DNA of 64,000 nt from Pseudomonas viridiflava (GCF_003702045.1 NZ_RBTP01000012.1:868001-932000), one strand, 5' to 3'. Positions 47,112 through 57,468 are shown, numbered from the stretch's first letter. A program made the numbers and translations. Notes: generated from the sequence alone by a model not told the origin.

Positions 47112-48383
47112 TCAATCCTGATGCGCGGTCAGCGTGTTTTTGCGCACACGACCGCCCTGGACGATCATTGCCAGTCGTTCGCCTTGGCCCACCAGGCAGT
47201 GGATGTCGGTCAGCGGGTCGCCATCCACCACCAGTACATCGGCGATCGCACCCTTGGCGATGCAACCCAGTTCGCCCTCACGCTGCAGAATCTGTGCAGC
47301 CACGCTGGTCGCGCTGCGCAGGGCTGCCAGGTTGCCCAGAACCTCGGCCCGAATCTTCAGTTCATGGGTTTGATATTCATGCATCTCGCCCAGCAGATCG
47401 GAGCCGTAGCCCATCGGTACACCGGCTTCGGCGAACAATACCAGCGCATTTCGCCCGGCCTGACGGACGTCTTCGATCTTGGCCACCGAATCGGCAGGCA
47501 GACCGAAGCGTTCACCGTATTCGGCGAGCATTTCGTAGGTGACCTGGGTCGGCACGGCAAACGCGCCTTTCTCTGCCATCAGGCGTGCAGTGTCAGCGTC
47601 CACGAGATTGCCGTGCTCAATGGTGCGAACGCCGCACTCGATGGCCCGGCGTATGGCGCGTGCGGTGTATGCATGGGCCATGACGTAGGTGTTGGCCGCC
47701 GCCGCTTCATCGACAATGGCGCGGATTTCAGCCTCGCTGTACTGAGTGTTGGCAATCGGATCCGTCGGCGATGACACACCGCCGGAGGCCATGATCTTGA
47801 TCTGGTTCGCCCCCTGTTGCAGTTCCTCGCGCACGGCCAGGCGCACGTTGTCGACGCCGTCCACCACGCGCGCAATCGCCCCGGCCCGGAAGCAGCACGA
47901 GCAGGGTTCGTTGAGCAGCAGTTCGCCACGCGCACGCATGTCGCCGTGACCGCCGGTCTGGGACAGCGCCTTGCCCGAGGCGAAGATTCTCGGCCCCGGA
48001 ATCAGCCCCAACTGAATCGAGCGAGCCAACGCCCAGTCCGCGCCGCCGGCATCACGCACCGTGGTGAAGCCGCGCTCCAGCATCGCAGACAGAATCGGCA
48101 GGGCGCGGTACATGATGATTGCGTTGGGCTGCAGCGCGTTCATGCCCAGGTTGGCGTTGGAAGCCAGCACGTGGACGTGGCAGTCGATCAGGCCTGGCAT
48201 CAAGGTCTTGCCGCCCAGATCGATGACCTGATCGTCAGGTCCGGCAGGCTCGCCTTCAGCACGCACCTCGACGATGCGCTCGCCCTGGATCACGACTTCC
48301 TGACCCGAAATCAGTTGTCCCAGCTCAAGGTCCAGCAGGCGACCGTTACGCAGTATCAGGCGGGAAGATTCAGCAGTGCTCAT
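47112..48383 (-). CDS. Metal-dependent amidohydrolase
   Basis: A 423-residue enzyme of the amidohydrolase superfamily (imidazolonepropionase/prolidase-like subgroup). The first metal motif is PGLIDCHVHVL (His-x-His). The lysine bridge candidate is NQIKIMASGG. The other histidines are in VMAHAYTARA and IEHGNLVD, and the catalytic Asp in GYGSDLLGEMH. It hydrolyses a cyclic amide, ester or peptide. Its start overlaps the stop of an MFS gene (ATGA), so importer and hydrolase are co-made. Two LysR genes lie upstream. Confidence 0.85.
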   Translation of the reverse strand: MSTAESSRLILRNGRLLDLELGQLISGQEVVIQGERIVEVRAEGEPAGPDDQVIDLGGKTLMPGLIDCHVHVLASNANLGMNALQPNAIIMYRALPILSAMLERGFTTVRDAGGADWALARSIQLGLIPGPRIFASGKALSQTGGHGDMRARGELLLNEPCSCCFRAGAIARVVDGVDNVRLAVREELQQGANQIKIMASGGVSSPTDPIANTQYSEAEIRAIVDEAAAANTYVMAHAYTARAIRRAIECGVRTIEHGNLVDADTARLMAEKGAFAVPTQVTYEMLAEYGERFGLPADSVAKIEDVRQAGRNALVLFAEAGVPMGYGSDLLGEMHEYQTHELKIRAEVLGNLAALRSATSVAAQILQREGELGCIAKGAIADVLVVDGDPLTDIHCLVGQGERLAMIVQGGRVRKNTLTAHQD

Positions 48384-49690
48384 TGATAAGCTCCAGTCAG
48401 AGGGCGATTGAGGGCGGGGGAAGGGTCGCGATAGAGCATCGCGCCGATGCCGCTGACAATTGCCGCGAACATGATGTAAAAGGCCGGCGCAAGGTTGCTG
48501 CCGGTCGAGGCAATCAGCCAGGTGATGGTGAAAGTGGCGAAACCGCCGAAAAGGGTGACTGCGAAGTTGTAAGCGACCGATAAACCCGTGGACAGAACGT
48601 GGGTCGGCAGCAATTCACCGAAGGCTGCGAGGATCGAGCCGATGTAGCCGGAAATCAGCAGACCGAGCACCAGTTCGAAAATCAGCAGCGAGAACAGCCC
48701 TGGCATCTGGTTGATGAGGAGGAACATCGGGTAGGCGCTGAAGAAAATGGCGATGGCTGAGCCGAGCAGCCACGAGCGGTTGCCACTGCGGTCTGCCATC
48801 GCGCCCACCAGCGGCGTAGCGACGATCAACACGGCGCCGCCCATCATGCCTGCGGTGAAGCCCATCCACGATGGCAGGCCAAGCACGCGCTGGGCGTAGG
48901 AGGGGATGTAGAACAGAATCGCGTAGGTGCAGACGGTCCAGAGCACCACCAGCGAAAAGCTGATCAGGGTCTGGCGCGGGTAGGTCTTGATCACTTCACG
49001 CAGCGGCGAATCGACGGGCTTGCTGGCGGTGTAGGCAGGCGATTCGTCGACGCGGCTGCGAATGTAGAAACCCACCGGTCCGATCAGCGTGCCGATCAGG
49101 AACGGCACACGCCAGCCCCAGCTTTCCAGCTGTGCCTGGGTGAGGTAGCTGGACAGGATCGCGCCCAGTGCCGAGCCCAACAAGACGGCCACGCCGATGC
49201 TCGCCTGAATCCAGCTGGAATAGAATGCTTTGCGGCCGGCTGGCGCATGTTCGGTCAGGAAGGCCGTGGCGCTGCCCATCTCGCCGCCTGCGGAAAAGCC
49301 CTGGAGCAGCCGGGCCAGCACGATCAACACCGGGGCCAGGTAACCGATCTGCGCAAAGCTCGGTGTCAGGGCAATGATCAGAGTGCCGAACGCCATGAGC
49401 AGAATGGTCAACGATAACGCTGCCTTGCGCCCATGTTTGTCGCCGTAGATGCCCAACACGATGCCGCCTACCGGGCGCATGAAGAAGCCCACGCCAAAGG
49501 TGGCCAATGCCAGCAGATAAGAGGTCAGCTCGCTGCCGGTCGGGAAGAACACTTTGGCGATGATCACTGAGAAGAAGCTGTAAACCGTGAAGTCGAACCA
49601 CTCAAGGCCGTTGCCGATGACCGTGGCCGTGATGGCGCGGCGCGCCTGTTTGTTGTGAGGGTGTGTGAGGGATTGTTGTGCTGTGCTCAC
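48380..49690 (-). CDS. MFS metabolite:H+ symporter
   Basis: A 436-residue MFS protein of the MHS/ProP type with 12 spans. Family patterns are GNGLEWFDFTVYSFFSVIIAKVFFP, RPVGGIVLGIYGDKHGRKAAL and ARLLQGFSAGGEMGSATAFL. It likely imports an organic acid, amino acid or dipeptide for the amidohydrolase that overlaps it. First gene of the two-gene minus-strand operon. Confidence 0.87.
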   Translation of the reverse strand: MSTAQQSLTHPHNKQARRAITATVIGNGLEWFDFTVYSFFSVIIAKVFFPTGSELTSYLLALATFGVGFFMRPVGGIVLGIYGDKHGRKAALSLTILLMAFGTLIIALTPSFAQIGYLAPVLIVLARLLQGFSAGGEMGSATAFLTEHAPAGRKAFYSSWIQASIGVAVLLGSALGAILSSYLTQAQLESWGWRVPFLIGTLIGPVGFYIRSRVDESPAYTASKPVDSPLREVIKTYPRQTLISFSLVVLWTVCTYAILFYIPSYAQRVLGLPSWMGFTAGMMGGAVLIVATPLVGAMADRSGNRSWLLGSAIAIFFSAYPMFLLINQMPGLFSLLIFELVLGLLISGYIGSILAAFGELLPTHVLSTGLSVAYNFAVTLFGGFATFTITWLIASTGSNLAPAFYIMFAAIVSGIGAMLYRDPSPALNRPLTGAYQ

Positions 49691-49879
49691 TTTTTAGCTC
49701 CTGCATGCATTACACGCAGGGAACGACCCTGCATTGATAAAAGGGGCAGAGTCGGAAGGTGAAACAGAATCAGGTCTAGCGCCCGTTAGGGTTGAGAGTA
49801 GGCTCAGTCCCGATTTAGAGAAAACGCTCTTTACGCAGGTTTGCATGCGGCAGGCGCATGCAAGAGCGCTTTCTCAACG

Positions 49880-50782
49880 TCAGGTCGTTGAGTGGATCTC
49901 TTCGCTCAGCCATTTCTCGAAGGCACGCGCTGCGCGGCGGGGCGTTTTGCCGCTAGGGGTCAGCAGGTGGTAACCGCCCACCGCGCCGACACGGGTGCTG
50001 CACGCTGGCACCAGCGCACCGGACTGCACATGCCGATCGATCATCGGTTGCCAGCCCAGCACGATGCCATGACCCGCCATCGCCAGGTCCACCAACACCG
50101 GATACAGATTGACCGTCATACGCTGGCGGATCAGCGACGCATCCACGCCCTGACGCGCGAACCAGTCGTTCCACGACAGCCACTGGCGCTGGCCGTCTTC
50201 CAGCATCAGCAGACAGTGATCGAGCAGTTGAGCAGGTTCAAGCAACTGGCCTTTCAGATAGCCTGGCGAACAATAGGCGTTCACCGACTCGGCAAACAGC
50301 AACCGGCTGTCCAGGCCGGCGGGGGCGCTTTCACGCAGAAAATACAGCGCCAGATCGAATTCGGCACGGATCAGCGAGTCCAGGCCGTCAACGACGCGTA
50401 AACGAATATCGACGCCCGGAAATTCGTCGTGGTAGCGGCCCAATAGCGGGCCTAGCCACAAGGCCGCGACGCCGCTGGAACAGGCCAGCGTCAGTTGTTG
50501 TTCGCCACTGTGGGTAATGACCTGTGCAGTGGCTTCCGCGCAAAGGGTCAGTACGCGATGAATCTGTTCGGCGTAGATCTGCCCGGCCACCGTCAGGTGA
50601 ATGCGTTTATGCTCGCGGCGAAACAACGCCCGACCCAAAAACTCTTCCAGTTGCGCCACCTGCCGACTGATCGCACTTTGCGTGAGGTGCAGTTCGGTGG
50701 CCGCTCGGGTAAAACTGCCGTGGCGCACGGTGGCCTCGAACGCGATCAGGTTTTGCAGCGGTGGCAACGGCTCGATGCGCAT
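49880..50782 (-). CDS. LysR-type regulator 1 (GcvA-like)
   Basis: A 300-residue LysR protein. The winged helix is NLIAFEATVRHGSFTRAATELHLTQSAISRQVAQLE; the effector domain follows from about residue 90. It lies 189 bases upstream of the MFS/amidohydrolase operon and on the same strand, so it may control that operon. It is a close structural paralogue of the next LysR gene, 12 bases away. Confidence 0.87.
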   Translation of the reverse strand: MRIEPLPPLQNLIAFEATVRHGSFTRAATELHLTQSAISRQVAQLEEFLGRALFRREHKRIHLTVAGQIYAEQIHRVLTLCAEATAQVITHSGEQQLTLACSSGVAALWLGPLLGRYHDEFPGVDIRLRVVDGLDSLIRAEFDLALYFLRESAPAGLDSRLLFAESVNAYCSPGYLKGQLLEPAQLLDHCLLMLEDGQRQWLSWNDWFARQGVDASLIRQRMTVNLYPVLVDLAMAGHGIVLGWQPMIDRHVQSGALVPACSTRVGAVGGYHLLTPSGKTPRRAARAFEKWLSEEIHSTT

Positions 50783-50794
50783 GAAGGCTCCGGA

Positions 50795-51700
50795 TCAGAG
50801 GCTGTCGGGGAACGGAATGGACAGCAGCCAGTCCCTGAACACGCACAGCGACGGCAGGTTCTGAAAGCGTGTCGCGTAGGCCAGGTAGTAATTGCGGCCG
50901 CTGTCCAGTGGCTCGAATAGCGTCACCAGTTCGCCGCTGTCGAGCTCATCGAGCACCAGAATACGCGGCACCAGCGCAATGCCGATCCCTGCAGCCACCG
51001 CCTGAATGAGGTGCGAAGTCAGTTCGAAACTCGGGCCGGGGCGCATCACGTGGTGATCCAACCGGTTACGCTCGAACCAGTCCGACCAGGCGTTGGGGCG
51101 CGACACGACACTGAGCAGCGAGTGTTGCGCCACTTGCGCAGGCGTCATCGACCCATAGCCTGCAAGCGCACCGGGGCTGGCAATGAGTACCAGTTTTTCG
51201 CTGACCAGCGGGTGGGCGACATAGCCCGGCCAGTTGCCGGTGCCTGCGCAGATGATGGCATTCATTTCGCTGGCCGCCGGGGTCAGATCGGCATGCACGA
51301 TGCGTGAATGCACATGCACTACGTAGCCTGGATGACGGGCATAAAAATCATTCATGCGCGGCAGCAGCCATTTCGAGCCAAAGGTGGGCAATACGGCAAG
51401 GTGCAGGGTGCCGCCTTCGGCCTTGTGAGCGATGGTCTGCAACGTTGCGCTGCGAATGCGACCCAAGGCTGCGGCCAGTTCGTGCTGATACAGCGCGCCT
51501 GCGGTGGTGAGTTCGATCCGGCGGCCATCGCGCTTGAACAGCTCCACCTCAAGCTGAGCTTCCAGCGCCTGCACCTGACGGCTCACCGCGCTCTGCGTCA
51601 GCGTCAGTTCATCGGCGGCCTTGGTAAAGCTGCCATGTCGGGCGGCCGCCTCGAAAGCGATCAGCAGCGACATTGAAGGTGTCAGTCTTCTGGGGTTCAT
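50795..51700 (-). CDS. LysR-type regulator 2 (GcvA-like)
   Basis: A 301-residue LysR protein with the helix-turn-helix LLIAFEAAARHGSFTKAADELTLTQSAVSRQVQALE. It is divergent from the YdiJ-type dehydrogenase gene, the classic LysR arrangement, so it probably regulates that gene; the intergenic 153 bases would hold the operator. The neighbouring LysR 1 shares the same opening pattern, which suggests local duplication. Confidence 0.87.
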   Translation of the reverse strand: MNPRRLTPSMSLLIAFEAAARHGSFTKAADELTLTQSAVSRQVQALEAQLEVELFKRDGRRIELTTAGALYQHELAAALGRIRSATLQTIAHKAEGGTLHLAVLPTFGSKWLLPRMNDFYARHPGYVVHVHSRIVHADLTPAASEMNAIICAGTGNWPGYVAHPLVSEKLVLIASPGALAGYGSMTPAQVAQHSLLSVVSRPNAWSDWFERNRLDHHVMRPGPSFELTSHLIQAVAAGIGIALVPRILVLDELDSGELVTLFEPLDSGRNYYLAYATRFQNLPSLCVFRDWLLSIPFPDSL

Positions 51701-51853
51701 TCATAAAGCTCATGGAAAAACGGCAGGTTTTACGTTTGCACTGAAGTGTCGCAGGCCGGAGAATCACGCCAACCGTAGATATTGCCGTGCTTGCGAGCCA
51801 TTCGAAGCATACGTGCTTTGCATATAAAAAGCCTATCCGTCAGGAACACCACC

Positions 51854-54800
51854 ATGATTGCGCTGTTGAAGCCGACGTCCGAACAGGTTGGTCACTACGA
51901 CCGTTTCCTCAATGCCCTGAGTGAGGGTGGTTTTCGCGGAGAAATCGCCCGGGATCTCGGATCGCGCACCGTGCTGGCTACTGACAACTCAATCTACCAG
52001 CGCTTGCCGCAGGCGGCCGTGTTCCCGATGGACGCCCATGACGTGGCAATCGTCGCCCGACTGGCAGCTAGACCGGAACATAAACAGGTCGTACTGACAC
52101 CGCGTGGCGGCGGAACAGGCACCAATGGTCAGTCGCTGACCGATGGTGTAGTGGTTGATCTGTCGCGGCACATGAACACCATCCTGGAAATCAACGTCGA
52201 GGAGCGCTGGGTGCGGGTTCAAACCGGCGTGGTCAAGGACCAGCTCAACGCCGCGCTCAAGCCCCACGGCCTGTTTTTCGCCCCCGAACTGTCGACCTCC
52301 AACCGCGCCACCATCGGCGGCATGATCAACACCGACGCCAGCGGGCAGGGCAGTTGCACCTACGGCAAGACCCGTGATCACGTGCTGGAATTGTCCACGG
52401 TGTTACTGGGCGGATCCTACGTGAACACTCAGGCCATTGACGCCGATCACCTGATGCGCGAACAGGCTCGCGTTGATCGGGCAGGCGATTTTTATCGCTG
52501 CGCACAGCAGATCGCCGATACCCAGGCGCAACTGATCAAGGACATCTTTCCGCCCCTCAATCGCTGCCTGACTGGTTACGACCTTGCCCATTTGCGTGAA
52601 GAAGACGGGCGCTTCAACCTCAACAGCGTGCTGTGCGGATCCGAGGGTTCGCTGGGCTTTATTGTCGAGGCCAAACTGAACGTGCTGCCGATTCCCAGGC
52701 ATTCGATTCTGGTCAATGTGCGTTACGCAGGCTTCATGGACGCCCTGCGCGACGCCAAGGTGCTGATGGCGCACACCCCGCTGTCCATCGAAACCGTGGA
52801 TTCGAAAGTGCTGATGCTGGCCATGCAGGACATCGTCTGGCACGGGGTTGCCGAGTACTTTCCTCAGGATCCGGCTACACCGACACTGGGCATCAACCTG
52901 ATCGAGTTCAGCGGCGATGAGCTGAACGAAGTCGAACATCGCGTGCATGCCTTTGTGGAGCACCTGCAGACCGATACCTCGGTCGTGCGCCTCGGCCACA
53001 CGCTGGCGATCGGCAGTGCGGCGGTGAGCCGCGTCTACACCATGCGCAAACGGTCTGTCGGTTTGCTGGGCAACGTCAAGGGCGAGGCGCGTCCTCAGCC
53101 GTTCGTTGAAGACACGGCGGTGCCACCGGAAAATCTGGCCGATTACATCCAGGAGTTTCGCGCGCTGCTGGACAGTTACGGACTGCAATACGGCATGTTC
53201 GGCCATGTGGACGCCGGGGTGCTGCACGTGCGGCCGATTCTGGACATGAAAGATCCTGCGCAGGCGGCGCTGATTCGTCCAGTCTCGGACGCTGTCGCCG
53301 CACTCACCAAGCGCTATGGCGGTCTGCTTTGGGGCGAACACGGCAAGGGGCTGCGCTCGCAGTACGTGCCCGAGTATTTCGGCGAGCTGTATCCCGCACT
53401 GCAGGCGCTCAAGGCCGCCTGTGATCCGTTCAACCAACTCAATCCGGGCAAGATCGCCACGCCCGCTTCGGTGCCCGAGGCGCGTCTGACGCTGGTGGAC
53501 GAGGTGAAACTGCGCGGCGATCTGGACCGCACCATCGACGAGCGCGTCTGGCAGAGTTACGACACGGCGCTGCATTGCAATGGCAATGGTGCCTGCTACA
53601 ACTACGACCCCGATGACGCCATGTGCCCGTCCTGGAAAGCCACCCGCGACCGTATCCACTCGCCCAAAGGCCGCGCCTCGCTGGTCCGGGAGTGGCTGCG
53701 TCTGCAAGGCGAGCAGGACGTGAACGTGCTGACCGCCAGCGCCAGGGCGCGCACGGCCAATAAGGTGAAAAGCCTGGCCGAGCGCACCGTCAACAGCGTG
53801 GCCCGGATGACGGGGCAGAAAGACTTCTCCCATGAAGTCTATGACGCAATGTCCGGTTGCCTGGCGTGCAAATCGTGCGCAGGTCAGTGCCCGGTCAAGG
53901 TCAACGTCCCCGAGTTTCGGTCGCGCTTTCTGGAGCTGTACCACAGCCGCTACCTGCGCCCACTCAAGGATTACCTGATTGGTTCGCTGGAATTCAGCAT
54001 TCCGCATTTGGCGCGCTTCCCGGCTCTGTACAACGGCCTGATGAATGCAAAGCCGGTCCGCTATCTGCTTGAGCACGTGGCTGGCATGGTCGACAGCCCG
54101 TTGTTGAGCCTGATGGACTTTCGAGCAGCCTGCGCGCGCTGGAACGTCGGCATCGCGACACCTGCGCGTCTGGCAGCTTTGACCGAGCAGGAACGCCAGC
54201 GCACGGTGGTGCTGGTGCAGGATGCATTCACTCGCTACTTCGAAACCCCGCTGGCGGCCGACTGGCTGGAGCTGATCTCGCGCATGGGGTATCAGGTCTA
54301 CCTCGCGCCGTTCGCCCCTAACGGCAAGCCTCTGCAGGTTCAAGGCTTCATGGCGGCGTTTGAAAAGGCCGCCCGTTTCAATAGCCAGTCCCTGCGCACG
54401 TTGCAGGAATCCGGCCTTCCGTTGATCGGACTCGACCCGGCAATGACGCTGGTGTATCGCCAGGAATACAGCAAGACCTTGGGCAGCGAGAACGTGCCGA
54501 CCGTGATGCTGCCCCAGGAATGGCTGGCCTCGGCGCTGGTCGATAAGGGTTCGGAAGCAGAGGCCGAGACGTATTACTTCCTGCCACACTGCACCGAGAA
54601 AACCAACGAACCGGCCAGCGTAGGCCTCTGGCAGAAAGCCTTCGCTCACAGCGGGCTGACCTTGCAAGTGCTGCCGAGCGGCTGCTGCGGCATGTCCGGC
54701 ACCTATGGCCATGAAACCCGCAACGTGAAGACCAGCGAAACTATTTACAGTCAGTCCTGGCAGCCACTGGTGGCCCGTCATGGCGGTGATGACCGATTGG

Positions 54801-54901
54801 TGGCCGATGGTTATTCGTGCAGGAGTCAGGTCAAACGTCAGGACGGCAAGGTGGTAAGGCATCCTTTGCAAGTGCTGCTGGAGCGCATGCGGGCAGGGTG
54901 A
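51854..54901 (+). CDS. ydiJ: FAD/4Fe-4S D-2-hydroxyacid dehydrogenase, YdiJ-like
   Basis: A 1015-residue fusion. An N-terminal FAD-binding type-4 domain has the glycine-rich PRGGGTGTNGQSLTDGVVVDL (pyrophosphate loop) and the second loop STSNRATIGGMINTDASGQG. A C-terminal Fe-S domain has CLACKSCAGQCPVKV plus CNGNGACYNYDPDDAMCPS. Two CCG-type motifs occur near the end (SGCCGMSGTYGHE). This matches YdiJ (1018 residues in E. coli), reported to oxidise D-2-hydroxyglutarate and feed electrons to the membrane. The start is at ATG 51854. A paired REP lies downstream. Confidence 0.87.
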   Translation: MIALLKPTSEQVGHYDRFLNALSEGGFRGEIARDLGSRTVLATDNSIYQRLPQAAVFPMDAHDVAIVARLAARPEHKQVVLTPRGGGTGTNGQSLTDGVVVDLSRHMNTILEINVEERWVRVQTGVVKDQLNAALKPHGLFFAPELSTSNRATIGGMINTDASGQGSCTYGKTRDHVLELSTVLLGGSYVNTQAIDADHLMREQARVDRAGDFYRCAQQIADTQAQLIKDIFPPLNRCLTGYDLAHLREEDGRFNLNSVLCGSEGSLGFIVEAKLNVLPIPRHSILVNVRYAGFMDALRDAKVLMAHTPLSIETVDSKVLMLAMQDIVWHGVAEYFPQDPATPTLGINLIEFSGDELNEVEHRVHAFVEHLQTDTSVVRLGHTLAIGSAAVSRVYTMRKRSVGLLGNVKGEARPQPFVEDTAVPPENLADYIQEFRALLDSYGLQYGMFGHVDAGVLHVRPILDMKDPAQAALIRPVSDAVAALTKRYGGLLWGEHGKGLRSQYVPEYFGELYPALQALKAACDPFNQLNPGKIATPASVPEARLTLVDEVKLRGDLDRTIDERVWQSYDTALHCNGNGACYNYDPDDAMCPSWKATRDRIHSPKGRASLVREWLRLQGEQDVNVLTASARARTANKVKSLAERTVNSVARMTGQKDFSHEVYDAMSGCLACKSCAGQCPVKVNVPEFRSRFLELYHSRYLRPLKDYLIGSLEFSIPHLARFPALYNGLMNAKPVRYLLEHVAGMVDSPLLSLMDFRAACARWNVGIATPARLAALTEQERQRTVVLVQDAFTRYFETPLAADWLELISRMGYQVYLAPFAPNGKPLQVQGFMAAFEKAARFNSQSLRTLQESGLPLIGLDPAMTLVYRQEYSKTLGSENVPTVMLPQEWLASALVDKGSEAEAETYYFLPHCTEKTNEPASVGLWQKAFAHSGLTLQVLPSGCCGMSGTYGHETRNVKTSETIYSQSWQPLVARHGGDDRLVADGYSCRSQVKRQDGKVVRHPLQVLLERMRAG

Positions 54902-55005
54902 TGCCGTACGATAGCTCTCAACACTCTGCGCTCGTCGTTACACATACGTCTCGAAGACGTTCAAAACGAGGCCAAACGAGAGTGTCTGACTGAATGCATA
55001 CTCGG

Positions 55006-55095
55006 TAGGAGCGGACGTGTCCGCGAATGCAGTGTTTCAGCCACTGCCAATGGGTCGGATTTACCGGCCTTTTCGCGGACAAGTCCGCTCCCACG
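55006..55095. repeat. BIME: two inverted REP elements
   Basis: The left REP TAGGAGCGGACGTGTCCGCGAA and the inverted right copy TTCGCGGACAAGTCCGCTCCCA flank about 45 bases. The hairpin cores GCGGAC/GTCCGC are perfect. Confidence 0.88.
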
Positions 55096-55168
55096 AGTTT
55101 CTTCAGTCGACGCTCAATGACTGGCCTGACGTTATCGCAGTTCTAGACAGTAAGCACTGCATCCCCAC

Positions 55169-56056
55169 TCAAACCAGATACTTTCTAAACCACCCGAGCG
55201 TACGGTCCCAGGCCAGTTTGGCTGCCGCTTCGTCATAGCGTGGGGTCGAGTCGTTGTGGAAGCCGTGGTTGGCGCCCGGATAAATGTAGGTTTCGTACGT
55301 GGTGCCAGCGGCTTTCAAGGCCTGCTCGTAAGCGGGCCAGCCCTCGTTGATGCGGGTGTCCAGTTCGCCGTAGTGGATCATGATCGGTGCTTTGATCTTC
55401 ACCACATCTTCAGATTTCGGCTGACGCCCGTAGAACGACACGGCAGCGCCCAGTTCCGGATAAGCCACCGCCGCTGCGTTGGTCACGCCGCCGCCATAGC
55501 AAAACCCGGTGATACCCACCTTGCCCGTGGTTGCCTCATGCTTCATCAGCCACTCGATGGCGGCGAAGAAGTCGTTCATGAGCTTTTCGGGATCGACTTT
55601 CTGTTGAAGTTCGCGGCCTTTGTCATCATTGCCCGGATACCCGCCCACTGAGGACAGGCCATCGGGCGCAAGTGCGATGAAGCCCGCTTTGGCGACACGT
55701 CGAGCCACGTCTTCGATGTACGGGTTCAGTCCCCGGTTTTCATGCGCCACGATGATGGCGGGCACTTTGCCGGTCGCCTTGGCAGGGCGCACCAAATAGC
55801 CGCGAACCTGCCCATGCCCCTTAGGCGATGGATAGGACACGTATTCGGCGATGATGTCGGGGTCGGTGAACTCCACCTGCTCGGCCAGCGCGTAATTGGG
55901 ACTCAGCGAGGCGAGCAGGGCGCTTGCTGTGAGCCCGCCCAGCGTAAACACCGCTGCACGGTCGAGAAATTCACGCCGGTTGATCTTGCCGTGGGCGTAA
56001 TAGTCATAGAGTTCGAGCAGTTCAGGGGCAAAGTCTTTCGCAGTGAGACGTTCCAT
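55169..56056 (-). CDS. Tat-exported dienelactone hydrolase family protein
   Basis: About 295 residues from the ATG at 56056 (AAGGAAGG upstream). The N-terminus has a twin-arginine signal after a short leader: [23 protein letters not shown]. The alpha/beta hydrolase nucleophile appears as GFCYGGG, so Cys replaces the usual Ser, as in dienelactone hydrolase. The acid is in YGELDTRIN and the His in [10 protein letters not shown]. It probably cleaves esters or lactones in the periplasm. The substrate is unknown; it resembles YghX. Monocistronic. Confidence 0.85.
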   Translation of the reverse strand: MERLTAKDFAPELLELYDYYAHGKINRREFLDRAAVFTLGGLTASALLASLSPNYALAEQVEFTDPDIIAEYVSYPSPKGHGQVRGYLVRPAKATGKVPAIIVAHENRGLNPYIEDVARRVAKAGFIALAPDGLSSVGGYPGNDDKGRELQQKVDPEKLMNDFFAAIEWLMKHEATTGKVGITGFCYGGGVTNAAAVAYPELGAAVSFYGRQPKSEDVVKIKAPIMIHYGELDTRINEGWPAYEQALKAAGTTYETYIYPGANHGFHNDSTPRYDEAAAKLAWDRTLGWFRKYLV

Positions 56057-56376
56057 CCGTACCCTTCCTTCTGGATCATTCGAGGCCCGCCGCTTCATGA
56101 CAATCGGCTGGGAAGCACCGCTCCATTAAAGCAGCGTTTGACGGATAGTAACTATTACCTGCACAACCCGCACGCCAGAGCCCGAGCAGATTGTTCGCCT
56201 GCCGATGGGGCACTTTCCCGAGCCTGGGCCTTCAAACAAGACCTGCACAGCCCGGTTTCAGCGACATTTATTGTTGCTCGATACATCAAGCGCAGCGGGT
56301 TCATGCCGACAATACGTCATGAATTACGCCTTCGTGTCCTGCGGCCGTATTCAACCTGTACTTTCGAGATTACGTG

Positions 56377-57468
56377 ATGATCCTCTCCGCCGATGACCGT
56401 TCCCAGCTCTTCAAGGAGACTGCTGTCCAGTTCTGGAAACACATCATTCCTGTCGTCTACGTCGCGCTCCTTATCCATTTGACGCTGTTCGGGCTGTTCA
56501 TTGCTCTCGACGTACCGATTCTCTGGGGAGCCAACCTCGTCAGCACCCTGATCTACCTCAACTGCCTGTACCTGATTCGCGGTCGTCGTTACCGACAGGC
56601 GGGTCAGTGGATGAGTTTTGAAATCATCGGCCATGCCGTATTGGCAAGCTGGGTGCTGGGGTGGGACAGCAACTTCAGTTTTTACCTGTTCTGTGTCGTG
56701 CCGATCATCGCCTTCACCTTTCAACTGGCCAAGGTCAGGCGGTTTGCATACGGCCTGGCCGTTCTGCTGGCTGCGGTGGGTTGCTTTACGTTTCGCCGTT
56801 ACATGGGGTTGAGTTCAGGGTTGAGCAGGGAGGTACTGGACCTGTTTGGTATCGTGAATGTATTCACTGCCACGTCCCTGTCGATCTATGCGACCGCGTT
56901 GTCGGTGCGTTTTACCTCTTCCATGCAGATGAGCCTGTTCCACATCGCCAATCGGGACAGCCTCACCAACCTTTATACGCGCCGAAGAATTCTGCACCGC
57001 GTACGGCAAATGGAATCGCAACGCAACGGACTGTCGGCCTCGCTGATACTGCTGGACATCGACCATTTCAAGCAGATCAATGACCTTCATGGTCACGAGT
57101 CCGGTGACCTCATCCTGCAGCGGGTCGCCAGCATCATCAGCTCATGCGTGCGCACCAGCGATCTGGCGGCGCGTTGGGGCGGAGAAGAGTTTCTGGTGCT
57201 GATGCCGGACACCTCGCTGGCCGATACGCGACGGGTGGCCGAGCGGATCTGGACACGTATCAGGGAGGAATCAGGGCGCATCGACACCCGCAAACTGGAC
57301 GTGACAGCAACGCTTGCCACAGCAGTCATCCATCCGGGCGAAGCCTTTCAGGTGGCGCTCAATCGTGCAGATGCGTTGCTCTATCAGGGAAAGGAGAACG
57401 GCCGAAATCGCGTGATGACGGCCGAGCAGGGCGCTTGCATCACAGGGCCTTTAGAAACACCAGTCTGA
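56377..57468 (+). CDS. Membrane diguanylate cyclase
   Basis: About 363 residues. The N-terminal 180 residues have around six hydrophobic segments (PVVYVALLIHLTLFGLFIAL and others). The C-terminal GGDEF domain has DIDHFKQINDLHGHESGD, and the active loop RWGGEEFLVLM with an inhibitory RxxD five residues before (RTSD). It should make c-di-GMP and be feedback inhibited. The strand usually containing SIG(V) reads TATLATAV, a divergence that could lower activity. Its end overlaps crtE by 29 bases on the opposite strand. A weak ribosome site precedes the ATG. Confidence 0.85.
   Translation: MILSADDRSQLFKETAVQFWKHIIPVVYVALLIHLTLFGLFIALDVPILWGANLVSTLIYLNCLYLIRGRRYRQAGQWMSFEIIGHAVLASWVLGWDSNFSFYLFCVVPIIAFTFQLAKVRRFAYGLAVLLAAVGCFTFRRYMGLSSGLSREVLDLFGIVNVFTATSLSIYATALSVRFTSSMQMSLFHIANRDSLTNLYTRRRILHRVRQMESQRNGLSASLILLDIDHFKQINDLHGHESGDLILQRVASIISSCVRTSDLAARWGGEEFLVLMPDTSLADTRRVAERIWTRIREESGRIDTRKLDVTATLATAVIHPGEAFQVALNRADALLYQGKENGRNRVMTAEQGACITGPLETPV

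Noticed and set aside
52403..54871. 822-residue minus-strand open frame inside the YdiJ-type gene
   Set aside because: The plus strand encodes clear FAD and Fe-S domains; the antisense product is His/Gln/Arg-rich shadow sequence.
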